In this document: positions 44,101 to 56,555 of the stretch, piece after piece
Position numbering within the stretch: position 1 is the first letter of the stretch
Layout: each line of letters begins with the position of its first letter
Source: Liopterus haemorrhoidalis
Taxonomy: Eukaryota > Arthropoda > Insecta > Coleoptera > Dytiscidae
Assembly: GCA_963971575.1 (NCBI GenBank)
Contig: OZ020625.1
Span: forward strand, 18,382,829 to 18,446,828
Reading direction: 5' to 3'
Length of the DNA: 64,000 nucleotides
Position numbers and translations under genes: made by a program
Notes under the pieces: generated by a model
The model's input: only the letters and a program-made list of their open reading frames with translations
What the model was told of the DNA's origin: nothing
The model's database searches: none

Positions 44101-45302
44101 AATTCACCCCGATTGTAGATTAGGACAAAAACCTGAAATATGTTTTTCGGCATTTGTATGGGTAATATTTGTAAGCAAAAAGCAAGTCGATATCTTATTG
44201 GTTCTAAGAGATATTAAGGAATACTTGAAATCATAATTCACCTCTTTTCACCCTATAGGGGTGAAATTTAAAAAAACTACCAATACCTTTTCGACATATT
44301 CTAAAAATACTCCTATGGGCTAAAAAGTAATGTTGCAACTAAACGAACACAGGAAATACGACGGAATGTATAACTCACCCCGATTGTAGATCCACCCCTT
44401 TAGGGGTTGATTAGGACAAATTCATGAAATCAGTTTTTCGGTAATTGTATGGATAATCTTTGCAAGCAAACAGTAAGTCGATATCTTATTGATCCTAAAA
44501 GATATTAAGGAATCCTTGAAATCACAATTCACCCCTTTTCAACCCTTAGGGATGGAATTTAAAAAAACTGTCAAACCCGTTTCGAGATATTTTAAAAAGA
44601 CACCTATGTGCCAAAAAGTAATGTTGCAACTAAACGAACACAGGAATTACGACGGGATATATAATTCACCTCGATTGTAGATCCACCCCTTTAGGGGTTG
44701 ATTAGAACAAAATCCTGAAATTGGTGATTTGGTATTTGTATAGGTAATCTTTGTAAGCAAAAAGCAAGTCGATATCTTATTGGTCCTAAGAGATATTAAA
44801 GAATCCTTAAAATCACAATTCACCCCGTTTCACCCTTTAGGGGTAAAATTTCAAAAAACTGTCAATACCATTTGGAGATATTTTAAAAAGACACCTATGT
44901 GCCAAAAAGAAATCTTGTAACTAAACGAACACAGGAAATACAACGGGATGTATAATCCACCCCGATTGTAGGTTCACCCCTTTAGGGGTTGATTAGGGCA
45001 AAATCCCGAAATTGGTTTTTCGGAATTTGTATGGGTAATACTTGTAAGCAAAAACTAAGTCGATATCCCATCGGCCCTAAGAGATATTAAGGAATTCATG
45101 AAATCACATTTCACCCCTTTTCATCCCTTAGGAGTGGAATTTCGAAAAATCCCTTCTTAGTGGGTGCTTACGTCGTGGAGGGAATATACTCTCCGAATTT
45201 CAAGTTTTTAGGCCCAGGGGTTCGGGCTGGGCGGTGATGAGTGAGTCAGTCAGTCAGTCAGTCAGTCAGTCAGTCAGGACACTGCCTTTTATATATATAG
45301 AT
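41102..45302. repeat. Tandem-repeat element 2, about 290-bp monomers
   Basis: It is head to tail with the preceding element and starts with the same CTAGCTGAAAACCCGTGCTTC. About 13 units of roughly 288-295 bp follow, marked by GGGGTTGATTAGGACAAAAT (near 41812, 42107, 42400, 42690, 42978 and onward). Relative to element 1, units lack about 125 bp (the GTCATGGAGGGAATATAC segment), which survives only near the right end. It ends GGGCTGGGCGGTGATGAG, then a (GTCA)n run at 45243-45277 and TTATATATATAGAT. The two ends match element 1, so each is one insertion unit of the same family. Confidence 0.85.
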
Positions 45303-46939
45303 TGCCTTCAAATAATAAATTTTAGTTCTACAGATTTTGCCTCTACAATGTTACCACTAGATAAAAGTGAAATGTTTTTCCACTTTTTTTTTTTGTAATA
45401 TTGTCTCAATGCACGCAAAATAGCGCGCACTACAAATTAAAATCGGTTTTTATTATACACTAATTTATAATTAAATACTTTAATTGAACATATAAGTAAG
45501 AACATATTGATCTATGAAATACGATTCTATTATTGTAAAGCGAATAATACTTAGAATTTGAGAGAAAACAAATATATAGATTATTAATATAGTTTAAGAA
45601 AAACATTAAACTGAAGGAGACCAATAGTGTTAGAGGCCAAGAATAAATACGTCAATAATAATTCGAAATAAATATCTCGAATATTAAAGACATTTAATTA
45701 AAAAAACGCCTTAGATAATAACTGATATTTTTAAATCTGATATATCAGTAGAACATAATTTTACCTACGATAACCTGGTCTACAAAATATGCATGGAAAT
45801 TTAGAACATTTAACTCTTTAACTGATTTATTTTTATACATTTTTGCAATGAATTTGTAATCAGTGATTCTTAAACTCTGGTCTGCGGGTAAAGGCCTTTA
45901 AGTGATTAAATTTGTTCTATATTGGAACTAGAAACTGTACAACTGCGGATTGGATGTACCTGAATGATATTAATTATAAAAAGTAAATTAGGAAATATGT
46001 AAATCCATTATATTAAAAATAACATACATAAAGCGACTTGAAAAAGAGGATAGTGAGACAACTATATTCTCCATATAAATTATATTTAACCAGAACTATA
46101 AAATAATGATTATTTTTGTAATCAACTATTTGTGGAAAACCATTACTCATATAACCGCAATCAGAAATTTGATTGAAATTACCTAAATAAACAGAATACA
46201 AAATTCTTGATACGATTAGAAATATTGAAAAAGTAATCAAATCTTTACAAAACTATGTTAAAATTTGGAATTTTTCATATTCTTAAAATATTTAGGTCTA
46301 CGGCCAACATCGCTCTTAATTTTCGCTTCCCTTGAAATAAGTAAAACATTCATAAATAATAATCAATACACTTTATTATTCTAAAAAAACATTAACTTTT
46401 TCTTACATTAATCTTTAAAATATTACAATGTAAATAAAAATATATTTAACATACATGTTTATTATTTGAAAACATTTATCGTATGTATATGCAGGGCATA
46501 TATTCAAAATAATTAACCAGTAAGATAAAAAAAAAAAAACACTAAAATATCTGACGAGAAAAAAAAAACAAATTAACTGTAGTTGTAGCCCTAATTACTT
46601 TAATAATTATCATACAATTTGTTGATTTTAAAAAATTGTTGATGTGGTCATTTGCCAAAAGTAGAAACTAAGTGAAATCTTTGTCTGTACCTGTTATCCT
46701 GCTATTTATTTTAACAACCAGTATGGAAGTATTTTAATATTTTAAGAACTGATATGCTCGTACCGGTTGAATATCGTCACTGCATATATTTAAGTATTTA
46801 TTACAATATATATATATAGTTTAAAACATTGGTATGCGAATTTTTGTGACGGAATGTCATGACAATGTTTATTTAATAATTTAAAATAAAAATATGCCGT
46901 TAACCTGCCAAAATTAAGGTAAGCTTAGAATTGCAATAA
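45303..46939. other. Gene-free AT-rich stretch
   Basis: No gene, RNA or transposon could be supported. Homopolymer runs and short AT repeats only. Confidence 0.4.
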
Positions 46940-47249
46940 GGCGTTTACGAAAACTCTACCGGTAGATACCGGAAACATCAACTGCGTTCGAAAACAAGTT
47001 CAGTGAACGTGTATAAGCATGTAGCTGTTTACTGACCGGTAGATTTACTGGGGAAGATTTACAATACCCCACTCAACATAACCTTATTCTAGCTAAACTA
47101 TTCTAACATAACTAGTATTCTAGCTAAAGCCTAGTCTAACCTAACCTTTTTAAGGATTTAAGCCTTCTGTATAGAGGCAGCACATAAGGTTATGTTCAGT
47201 GGGGTATACTAAAGATGTACCATATCCACCGGTAGTTTTCGTAAACGCC
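46940..47249. mobile_element. MITE with nested inverted repeats, about 310 bp
   Basis: Ends GGCGTTTACGAAAACT and AGTTTTCGTAAACGCC are perfect 16-base inverted repeats, each followed inwards by an ACCGGTAGA/CACCGGTAG motif. A second inverted pair lies inside: ATACCCCACTCAACATAACC and GGTTATGTTCAGTGGGGTAT. The target duplication is unclear. No coding sequence. Confidence 0.75.
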
Positions 47250-50200
47250 TAGTGATTTGGCCAAGATACACTTTAGGTATGCATATTTATATATAAAAAG
47301 AATGCTGTTTGGATAGCAGGATCACCAGACCTGTATCTTTTTCACTAGTTTATTGCACTGTCATTTATTATTTAATTATTCAAATTAATTTAGTTAACTA
47401 CAACTTTTCTTATGTCTTTTCAATTGAATCCAGTCCAGGTATTTTCTCGTTCTGATATTATAGTCCAGGCCTTATAGTGTTACATCGGACAGTGTTTCTT
47501 TGTTCCTCATTTTTTATCACATTTAGCCATCTTATATCAAGATTCATTGTAAGCAACGGTTTTGAAAAACGCAAAAATAATCTGGAACACAGAAAAATAT
47601 TTAAAACGTTTCCCTCAGTAGTCAAAACCAACATTTTTTAATAATAAATAGTTTAAATGTCATTTATAACAGTTCAATTTATTATAATATCTACTTACAT
47701 TAATTATTTAAAATATGTACATATGTTTATTAAAGGTTACACAATAAATGACATATGTATCAAAATTGTACTAGTAGTTCTAAGTTTATAATAATAAGGT
47801 TTAAATTAATATTATATACATAAATAAACCATATGTATTGATGTAATTTACTTTCTAATTAATCTTCTTTATTAAATTGTTTACAAAATACTTCAAAATG
47901 AATTAAATATTACATGAATAAGTTAAATTAATTTACGGATTTTAGAAATGTTATCCAATAAACACGGCTTCTATTTTTCACATATTTTTTTATTATTTCG
48001 AAGTTGGGAACACTTACCTTATCATTTTTAGTACATTTGACACAGGCTCGTATAGTTTGTGATGGAGGGAAATTTTGTCGAAAAAAGTGGTAAATAGGGA
48101 AATTTGAACAAGCCTAAAGGGAAATGTTGGTTTTTGAATCTGGCAACACTGGTGTGCCACCTGACAACTGCCCTACAGCCTCAGAAGTGGGATTAAAGAC
48201 CAAAATAGTGTAACAAATTTAGACGAGCGCTGAACACCATTTTTGTAACGAATAATAAAATAAAATAAAAATCAATCAAAATTAACAATAACTAAAATGA
48301 TCAAGTAGATGTTAGTTGATCTGGCAAGTAAAGCGTTATCCAAAATAGGAGGTTCCACCAAAAACGCATTCACTAGACCGGTTAGCGACTAGCTGGGTAA
48401 AGTTAGAGATTCTATTCTCAAGGACTGGGAGATGAAATTTTAACAGTCTATATTTATTTATAAGGGCGCCATAAGTTTAGATTGACGTCACTAAACCGGA
48501 GATAAACTTAAATCTTTTTCTAGTAGAAGTAGTTCTTACCAATTATCCCCAAATCGAGATTAATACATTGTGACTCAAAAGGACTAACAAGCAATACTCG
48601 ACACATATGATATAAAGTAATCTTTATTAAAGAGTATCGTACATCATAACTTTTCATAAAAAAAAATAAAGAAAATGTGAGATTTAATAAATGAACTTGA
48701 AGTTAAACAGATTAGGCTTTCCAGAGTGGAAAGTCTAAACACACGAATACTGAATCAATTCACAAATAATACAATAACTATTAATCAATATTGTCAAACA
48801 ATTCGAGACCACGTCTCGATCTATCTAAATAATGTGGTAACAGAATTGGCAAATACTAAGACCGGAGTCTTAACCTAAACTACATCAGATCAATTCTGAA
48901 CTTAAATTCTAATCGAAATATCTAATGACCCAAAAATAACAAACAAAGTTTAACTGTCATTACGACAAGTACAATAGTACAATTCCTAACCAATAGGCTG
49001 TTTTAACTGTGATGCGAAACGCACAGGTTGCAATGGTAGGTACCAAATCGTAACAAAACAATCCACGATTGTGTCAAAACAAGACGTTTACGAATCGAAA
49101 TCAAAACAAATATTCGAAACGTCAAATCAAAATAGCACGTAACCCAAAGGTACGGCTCGCAAATCAAAACTATCCTTTCGGATGTATCCCTGATATAAAA
49201 GTGGTCGCTTGGGGACAGAACGGATGCGATATCCCGTAACTGAACGATACACAGTAACGTCAGACTACCTCCTTCCCCAAATGAACAATAATATATCTTC
49301 ACTACTCTAAACCACGGACAACAAATGTACAAATAAACCGAAATCGTACTAACACGAACCGAAATGTAACTCAAATTTCACTGACAAAATGGCTCTACGA
49401 CAGTATTTGGAGAGACTAACCTTAATTACACTTAAATTAGAACCTGAGAGCTCTCTTACATAGATCTATTTAGAAAGTTAAGGTCGTTTGAACGTGGCAA
49501 CAAGCAAATCACCAACAAATTAACTCGTTTACACTAAATAAACACAAATACACGCCAAAAACGTGTGTCACAAGTTCTATAACCACGTACAAATGAGCTT
49601 AAAACTTTCGGTAAACACTTATCTGTATACAAGTCGTCTTCTAGATAACGATTTTGCATAAAATATAACTACGGTTGAGTCTTCCAGATGCTCCAGTGAA
49701 ACATTGCCTGATGTATCTCCGCTAGCCCCAAAATAACTCCAACGGAATAATATTTCGTCTCCCAGACAAACAACGGCTCTATAAATGCTTTTCACGTACT
49801 CAGCAGGGTACAATAACAGTTTCCAAATGATCCTACCGGTCCAAAATAACGCTAGAAAATTAACGAAAACAACTGATAACCATGTGCTATATCTTGAAAA
49901 TGAAAAACTTACGCGTTTAGATGTAACACGCCTTCAATATGACAAAATGCTTATGTCAGTCGATGGAAGAACTATATCTCGATCAATTTATGCCTTTTAG
50001 TTGAATTAAATCCGGCCAGTTGAAGGGATGATCCAAGATAAGATAAAACATCGACCGCTTCTCTCGGAGTCAACAGCACAAAGTGCCATATTGTTTCTAA
50101 GCAATCTATTTTATCGATCCAAAGATCGGTTAGTTCACACGTTCTACATAGATGGCAGCACTAGTATCAATATTCAAAATATATAAATATTGTGTTACGA

Positions 50201-50859
50201 AATAATTTACGTAACAATAGTGAGAATCATCAATCCGTGACTACAATGGAAAAAAGAGAATTGCATGTATCGGATTTTAGTGGCGTTGGATCAGAGCCTC
50301 CGACTTCCCCAATTGCTAACCTAAATCCTGCATGTAACCTTGAAAACCATAACTCGTGTTTTGCGTCTTCCTACCTCCCGTGCTGCACAACGGACATAAA
50401 TACATTACAGGATACGATTGCAACATCACATCAATTCCTTGCGAATAAGTGTCCAGAACCCGTGTGTCGTTCAAACGGAAGCGAAGCCTCGCACGCCACC
50501 TCAGGCGCCTGCGACCGCCGCTGCTGCCTACGTTACCGGCTCACCGTTCGCCAGCGCACCAACGAACAAACCAGTTTCTCGTATTGAGAACTGACACGCT
50601 CGGATACGCAGTCTGGTGGTCAAATATTGTACTACGCGACTGTAGTACTGTTTGAAATTAAAACATATTTTCTAGTGTTGATTTTTTGTTAGAACGTCGA
50701 TAGATACATTTTCATAAAATAAAAATGTACTTTGCTTAAATTAACTTGTTCCCTGTTGGCATATTGACAGCTGAATACTAGACAATTCAGCCATTTTGTC
50801 ATGAATTACAGCGCCGCCAACGGTAATGTCACTTCTCAATAGGGAAAACGTGCTAAGCA
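47250..50859. other. Unassigned; possible minus-strand LTR/UTR material
   Basis: No protein family was recognised. From about 48200 to 50600 the composition shifts towards CpG-bearing sequence like that of the Gypsy element downstream. On the minus strand AATAAAG at 48632-48626 sits as a polyadenylation signal would. A segment GTGTGCCACCTGACAACTGC (48152-48171) recurs as GTGTGTCACCTGACAACGGC near 56670. Open frames of up to 131 residues (49003-49374 minus, 50192-50587 plus) have no recognisable domain. A retroelement LTR and leader is a fair guess, not shown. Confidence 0.25.
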
Positions 50860-50871
50860 ATATGACATCTG

Positions 50872-51113
50872 CCGACGGAGTGGTCGAGCGCACTAAATCG
50901 CAGCGGTTTGGACTGGTAAGTCTGGATTGTGTGGTTGGCAGTTCGATTCTCCGTCGGTGATATTATTCGGGCGAGAATAATATGTTTACATTACTCTCAT
51001 TTCACAATCATTCACCCCTCATCCAGGTGTAGAAGCTCGCCCCCTGGCATCGGCGATGAGCCTCGTTGCAGAAATAGGCCGATGTAAAATAAATAATTAA
51101 AAAAAAAAAAAAT
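50872..51113 (+). mobile_element. tRNA-derived SINE with perfect target duplication
   Basis: The head (50872-50956) folds like a long-variable-arm tRNA (Ser/Leu type): CGACGGAG at the 5' end pairs with CTCCGTCG, with an A box TGGTCGAGCGC and a B box AGTTCGATTCT. The body contains CATCCAGGTGTAGAAGCTCG and GCCCCCTGGCATCGG, and it ends in an A-rich tail (about 51098-51113). The flanks ATATGACATCTG are identical (50860-50871 and 51114-51125). Confidence 0.92.
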
Positions 51114-51348
51114 ATATGACATCTGGTGGGATTTTAGGAACTACAGATATAGACATTCTAACGCGCTTTTTTTTATAAAAAATGTTTGCATAAAAATATA
51201 ATTGCATAAAAACAAGTATTAATATTGTAGAAAAATTACAAAAACCACCAGTAAACATTAAAATTCACATTGTTTATATGTAACGAATGTCTATTTTGAA
51301 GGTTCCAAGTATGCCGAAATAGCGCTGCTATCTTAAAATACTTCCCCT

Positions 51349-54300
51349 ATGACTACACAAGGTCACACGATCGCTCCAATGTTCCCGCAACAACCGCCGA
51401 GCGTCGCTTCTAAACAATGGTTAATGCCAGCGTTCACCGCAGAGCCCCGCGCGTATACAATGCATAGATTCACGCAAGAGGCGCAATACGAAATTCTAGA
51501 TTTCGACCCGGATCAAACGGCAGTATCCGCCGAGCGTTTTATAGAATCGGTCGAGAATGCTCGTGTATTTTATAACCTCGACGACAGAAATACGGTTATA
51601 CACGCGAAACTTAAACTTCGCGGAGCCGCAAAATTATGGAAGGACTAAGAACCTCCAACAATCCCTTGGAACGAGTTCAAAAGCAGGTTCATGGAAACAT
51701 TTTCCAGCCAAGAATATTCCATTGACATCCACCGCATGTTAAGAGATAGGAAACAAGAACCCGACGAATCTCTAAGAACTTACGTGTTCAGCATGAAATC
51801 CATAGCACGTGACTACGTTGACGCGTATAGCTTAATTTCATACACCATTCAAGGCTTACGAGATACAAATCTTGCGAGACAATTTTACACTAACGTCCCT
51901 CGCAACCTCAACGATCTGCTTAGACACGTTTGAATCGAACCGAAAATCGAACATCGTGCAAAAAGATACGAAGTCTCCGCAGACATACAGCAATAAAACC
52001 GCAGATGCGCCACCAAGGCCAGCACCGCAAGCGTGAAGCGCACCACCGAAAGAAGAGCGAACTAAAAACGATACCAACAATATGGTACGCGATAACTCGA
52101 TCTGCCCATTCTGCATGGAGTCAGCCCATCGAATGAAGGATTGCCCTAAAATTGCATGCACCAATTGCAAATGCAGCGGTCACGTCGCTCGTGACTGCAA
52201 AAAACAAAACGATACAAAAACCGCGTTAGTAATAAAACAGAACCCCGGAAATCTCGTGATTAATGTTACCATCAACGGGATTAATGCCGAAGCATTAGCG
52301 GACACAGGTTCATCCGTAAATTTAATAACTTCCTCAGAAGCTAACAGACTTAACCTCGACTACATCGAAACCGGTTCGATCGAAATAAAACCGATTAGTT
52401 TAACAGGACTGAACGGTGCACGATGCCAAAATACCGGTATCACCAAAGCGTCCGTGAAAATAAGAGACTCTATTGTCAAAACGCGCCTATACGTCGTAGA
52501 CGATGACGTCATACCCGTTCCATTGATACTAGGTCTAGATTTTCTACAGGATCAACGCGTCGTACTTAAAATTGAACACGGTGTCGCCGACATCGAAATA
52601 ATAGACATCAAAGAGTCCCCAACCGATACAGCTAGTGATGTCGTAATCAACCCGCAAGTAAACAAAGACGACAAGTCTCATGTCTTAAAACTAATACGCG
52701 ACGTTACTACAACTGATATTAAACCAGAAACGCTACCAGGCTTCGAGATGAACATCAAGCTCACCTCCGCTGAACCGATCGTTTATCGCCCAAGAAGACT
52801 ATCCGTTTCCGAGCGTAAATACGTGGAAGACATTGTTAGTGATCTCCTCAGTAAGGACATCATTAGACACAGCAAGTCCGACTACGCAAGTCCAATCGTC
52901 TTAGTGAACAAATTGAACGGAGAAAAACGGCTATGCGTCGACTACCGCACGGTAAACAAAATAGCAGTTAAGGATAAATTTCCGTTACCGCTAATAGACA
53001 CACAAATAGACTCCTTGTCGAACCACAGTTACTTTACTACACTAGACTTGAAAATGGATTTCTCCACGTCCCCGTCGCGGAAGATTCTAAGAAATACACT
53101 ACATTCATTACACACGAAGGGCTCTATGAATACAACTTCATGCCATTCGGGTTAACAAACAGCCCCGCTACGTTCCAACGTTACATAAACAAGGTATTTG
53201 AACCACTACTTCACGACAAGACAATTCTCATCTACATGGACGACATTCTGATCATGTCGCGAACGATTCCCGAAGGTATCACACAACTCGCGCGTGTGAT
53301 GGACATTGTCACCAAATACGGATTGTCTCTCCGACTAGATAAATGTAAGTTCCTCCAGGAAGAAACCGAATACTTAGGGTTCAGGATCCGGGAGAACGAG
53401 GTACGACCTCAAACCAATAAAACAGAAGCAGTCAAGAAATTTCCAGTGCCTACAAACGTCAAGCAGGTACAACGATTCCTTGGTCTTGCTGGGTACTTCA
53501 GACGATTTATCCCGTCGTACTCTTCGATCGCCAAACCACTAACCAAATTAATCGGAAAGGAAACAAAATTCGAATTTGGACCTGAACAGGTAGAATCCTT
53601 TCAACGAATAAAAGAGATTCTATCGAGCGAACCTGTCCTCGGAATATATTCCCCGGATAATGATACAGAACTTCACACCGATGCTAGCTCATACGGCTAC
53701 GGTGCTGTACTGCTACAGCGAGGCATCGACAGAAAAATGCATCCGATTTATTACATGTCAGCTACAACGAGCTCTGCCGAATCAAGGTATCACTCATTCG
53801 AACTCGAAATGCTAGCAGTCATACGCAGTCTAGAAAAGTTCAGACCCTACTTGCTGGGTATACCTTTCAAACTCGTCACAGATTGTAACTCATTAAAACT
53901 AGCATTATCAAAACGCGAAATTAATGCACGGATATACAGATGGTCCATTCTCTTAGAAGACTTCAACTACAGTCTTGAACACAGACCGTCTAAAGACATG
54001 CAACACGTCGACGCCTTAAGTCGAATAACCATGATAACGTCCAAGGACCCTGATGCAGAGACCCGCTTTCTCAAACTCATGCAACAAAAGGATCCGGAGA
54101 TAAGAGCAAGCATAGACCTGCTCGAAGAGGAGAAAACTCCACCGAACAAGCATTTTGTACTACGCAATGGTATTCTATGCTACGAAGTAGACAAAAGATA
54201 TTTATTTGTCATTCCACGCACAATGAGACCTAACATCGTTCGTTCAGCACACGATGAAAATGGACACGTCGGTGTTGAAAAAACAGTCCGAAAGATATTA

Positions 54301-55368
54301 GAAGCCTATTGGTTCCCAAAACTACGACGCTACGTAGTGAAACACATAAAACACTGCCTCAAATGTTTGACGCATAACGCAGCCAGCGGCAAAGCCGTAG
54401 GACAGCTAATCAACATACCTAAAGGACAGCAGCCTTTCCAAACCCTACATTGTGACCATGTTGGACCTTTAGATACCCCATCCAATGGTAATAAACATAT
54501 CCTTGTTATCATAGATGCGTACAGTAAATTCCTTTTCCTTTACGCCACTAAAACTACATGCACGCGAGAAGTGATAAATGCATTTAAATCACTACTGCAG
54601 ACATTTGGTCCGCCACGATCTCTAGTAACTGACCGCGGAAGTGCGTTTACCGCGAGTGAGTTCGAGACTTTCTTAAAAGACAATGACATTGTCCACGTAC
54701 TGAATGCGACTTCCACACCGCGCGCAAACGGTCAGTGTGAACGTTACAACAGAACTGTACGTGCAGTGCTCGCGAAGATAACCAACGAAGGCGACGCGTG
54801 GCACCAGAAACTCACCACAGTGCAACACGTGCTCAACAATACCTATCAAAGGAGCATTGATGCAACCCCAGCTCGTGTACTTCTAGGGTACGACCCACGT
54901 GTAAACTCCGACCAGAGAGTACGAGACCTCTTACAAGAAGTCATCCAACCAGAAGAAGAAGAAAGCATCTCCCACCAAGAGCGCCGCGCAGCAGCCCGAG
55001 AGAACGCCGAACGTCACCAGCTTGTTTCCCAGGCCGACAACAAGCGACGATACGACCTTCGCCGCGTTCCTCCACCCAAATACACAGTTGGCGACTATGT
55101 ATTAACCAAATCTGTGTTACAGACCGGTAAACTGCGGCCCAAATATCAAGGTCCGTACGTTATTACTAAGGTCTTGGACTTCGACCGGTACGTCGTGGAA
55201 GACATCCCCGGCGCCCAAGCAACACAACGATTCTACAGCGGAATCCTACCGAGTGACCGCCTCCAACTATACGATCCAGGAGAAGACTCTGGAACCACGA
55301 GCTCAGAGGATGACGACTCATCAGAGACGATCGAGGGCGATCGTAACATCAGAATGGCCGAGCTGTAA
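51349..55368 (+). pseudogene. Ty3/Gypsy retrotransposon gag-pol, broken
   Basis: Gag (51349 to about 51930) is interrupted by a stop at 51646 and by frame changes near 51930-52080. A nucleocapsid with two zinc knuckles (CPFCMESAHRMKDC, CTNCKCSGHVARDC) opens the next frame at 52082, followed by the protease motif ALADTGSSVNL. The reverse transcriptase begins KDIIRHSKSDYASPIVLV and breaks by a frame shift near 53050; the second half (from 53140) has MPFGLTNSPATF and the catalytic LIYMDDILI. RNase H (LHTDASSYGYGAVL), the integrase zinc region (HVGVEKT, HCLKCL) and the integrase core (TLHCDHVG, VTDRGSAF, NGQCERYN) follow up to 55368. No envelope frame follows. The domain order RT-RNaseH-IN defines Ty3/Gypsy. 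With several stops and shifts this copy cannot act alone. Confidence 0.92.
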
Positions 55369-55413
55369 TGAGGGGATAAATCTGACGCTCGATTGACACA
55401 TGTGCGCATGCTT

Positions 55414-56480
55414 CAAAATGATCTTGAGGGGAGATTAAAAATATAATATTCTGATTTATTGTGGATATATTTAAGATTATCATTAATACATCAATAATAA
55501 GACAATAATAATTATCAATTTAGTATTTATTTATTTATTTATTTAATAGAACAGCACGTAGCTAATATGAACAATAATACAAAACAAGAAAAAACAAAAA
55601 AACAAAAGGAACAAATATCACAGTGTTGTCGATAGTCATAAAATTATTGTTAAGCAACAAATAATTCATTCTTAAATTATAATTTGCTTAAATAAATACA
55701 AAGGAGATAAAATGAATGAAATTACACGTGTGTGTGTGTGTTACTACTCACACAGTTAAGACAAAACAAGTTACTTCTGTATTTTTTCAACAATATTTTC
55801 TTCCTCTTGCGTTGTCGGTTTTTTAAAATATGCGATTTCTTAATTTTTTTCCTGGTACTATATATCGAAATTTGTTTATTAATTTTTTTATTACTTGGTT
55901 CAAATTTTGTCGTATCTAGTTGGTGTTTCAGTTTTTTATTTTCTTTGTTAATTTCTAAACATTTTCTATAAGTATAAGCCCAAAGATTGGGCTTCTCATA
56001 ATAATTTGTGAAAAAATATTCATCATATATTTCATGTCATGTCCGAAAGTAAAAAACTATTGCTTTTGGTAACATTTCTACAATTTTTGATTCTTCAAGG
56101 GTTATTTCTAAAGTTTTTAAAGTTTGGTGCCCATCACTGCACACCAGGCATTGTAAAACACTTCATTTATATCGGATATAAAAAATTGCAATTTATTAAA
56201 CCGATTATTTTGAAAATTTTACGAAAAAAAAAAATCATAAACAGTAGTGTCCTGCCTGTTTGTAAACATGCATAATGCAGGAAACCCCTCGCCATATTCG
56301 TCGATTACCATTAAAGTTTATCTTATGAATACTTTTTAAATGGACATTTAAATTATATTGTTTTGAAAATATTTTATTGCAAATTAATCACATCACAGAC
56401 ATTTTCAATTTATTTAAAAATGTGTGCGCTGCATATAAGGACATGTAAACACAACAGTGGTTTCCTCGTTTCATCCTCGT
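55414..56480. other. Region downstream of Gypsy pol, no clear gene
   Basis: It holds a (TG)n run at 55727-55741 and AT-rich sequence. On the minus strand, about 56010-55790 reads as a lysine-rich, coiled-coil-like stretch (KPNLWAYTYRKCLEINKENK) of unknown family, possibly a remnant of a transposon protein. No LTR pair could be established. Confidence 0.3.
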
Positions 56481-56499
56481 TTCCCGCTACACTGGAACG

Positions 56500-56555
56500 C
56501 ATGCGTATATGTGTCAATCGAGCGTCAGATTTATCCTCTCATCGAGCTGTAGGCA
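56500..56555 (-). repeat. Inverted second copy of the Gypsy 3' end
   Basis: The minus strand here reads GATGAGAGGATAAATCTGAC and then GCTCGATTGACACATATACG, which matches the plus-strand sequence right after the Gypsy pol stop (TAATGAGGGGATAAATCTGA onward, 55366-55413) with few changes. A fragment of a second, oppositely oriented copy of the same element family therefore lies about 1.1 kb downstream. Confidence 0.75.

Noticed and set aside
37303..45302. CRISPR-like regular repeats
   Set aside because: Units are 290-440 bp, tandem and without unique spacers, and the genome is eukaryotic.
47120..47150. Telomere-like TAACCTAACC
   Set aside because: Only two units, located inside a MITE; insect TTAGG arrays would be far longer.
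49003..49374. 123-residue minus-strand frame as a gene
   Set aside because: No recognisable domain, no splice or promoter context, and the region looks like retroelement leader sequence.
50192..50587. 131-residue plus-strand frame with cysteines as a novel protein
   Set aside because: Composition is mixed, no family motif is visible, and it overlaps another frame. It may be part of a retroelement leader.
50872..50956. Functional tRNA-Ser/Leu gene
   Set aside because: The head folds well, but it continues into a SINE body and A-rich tail and is flanked by a target duplication.
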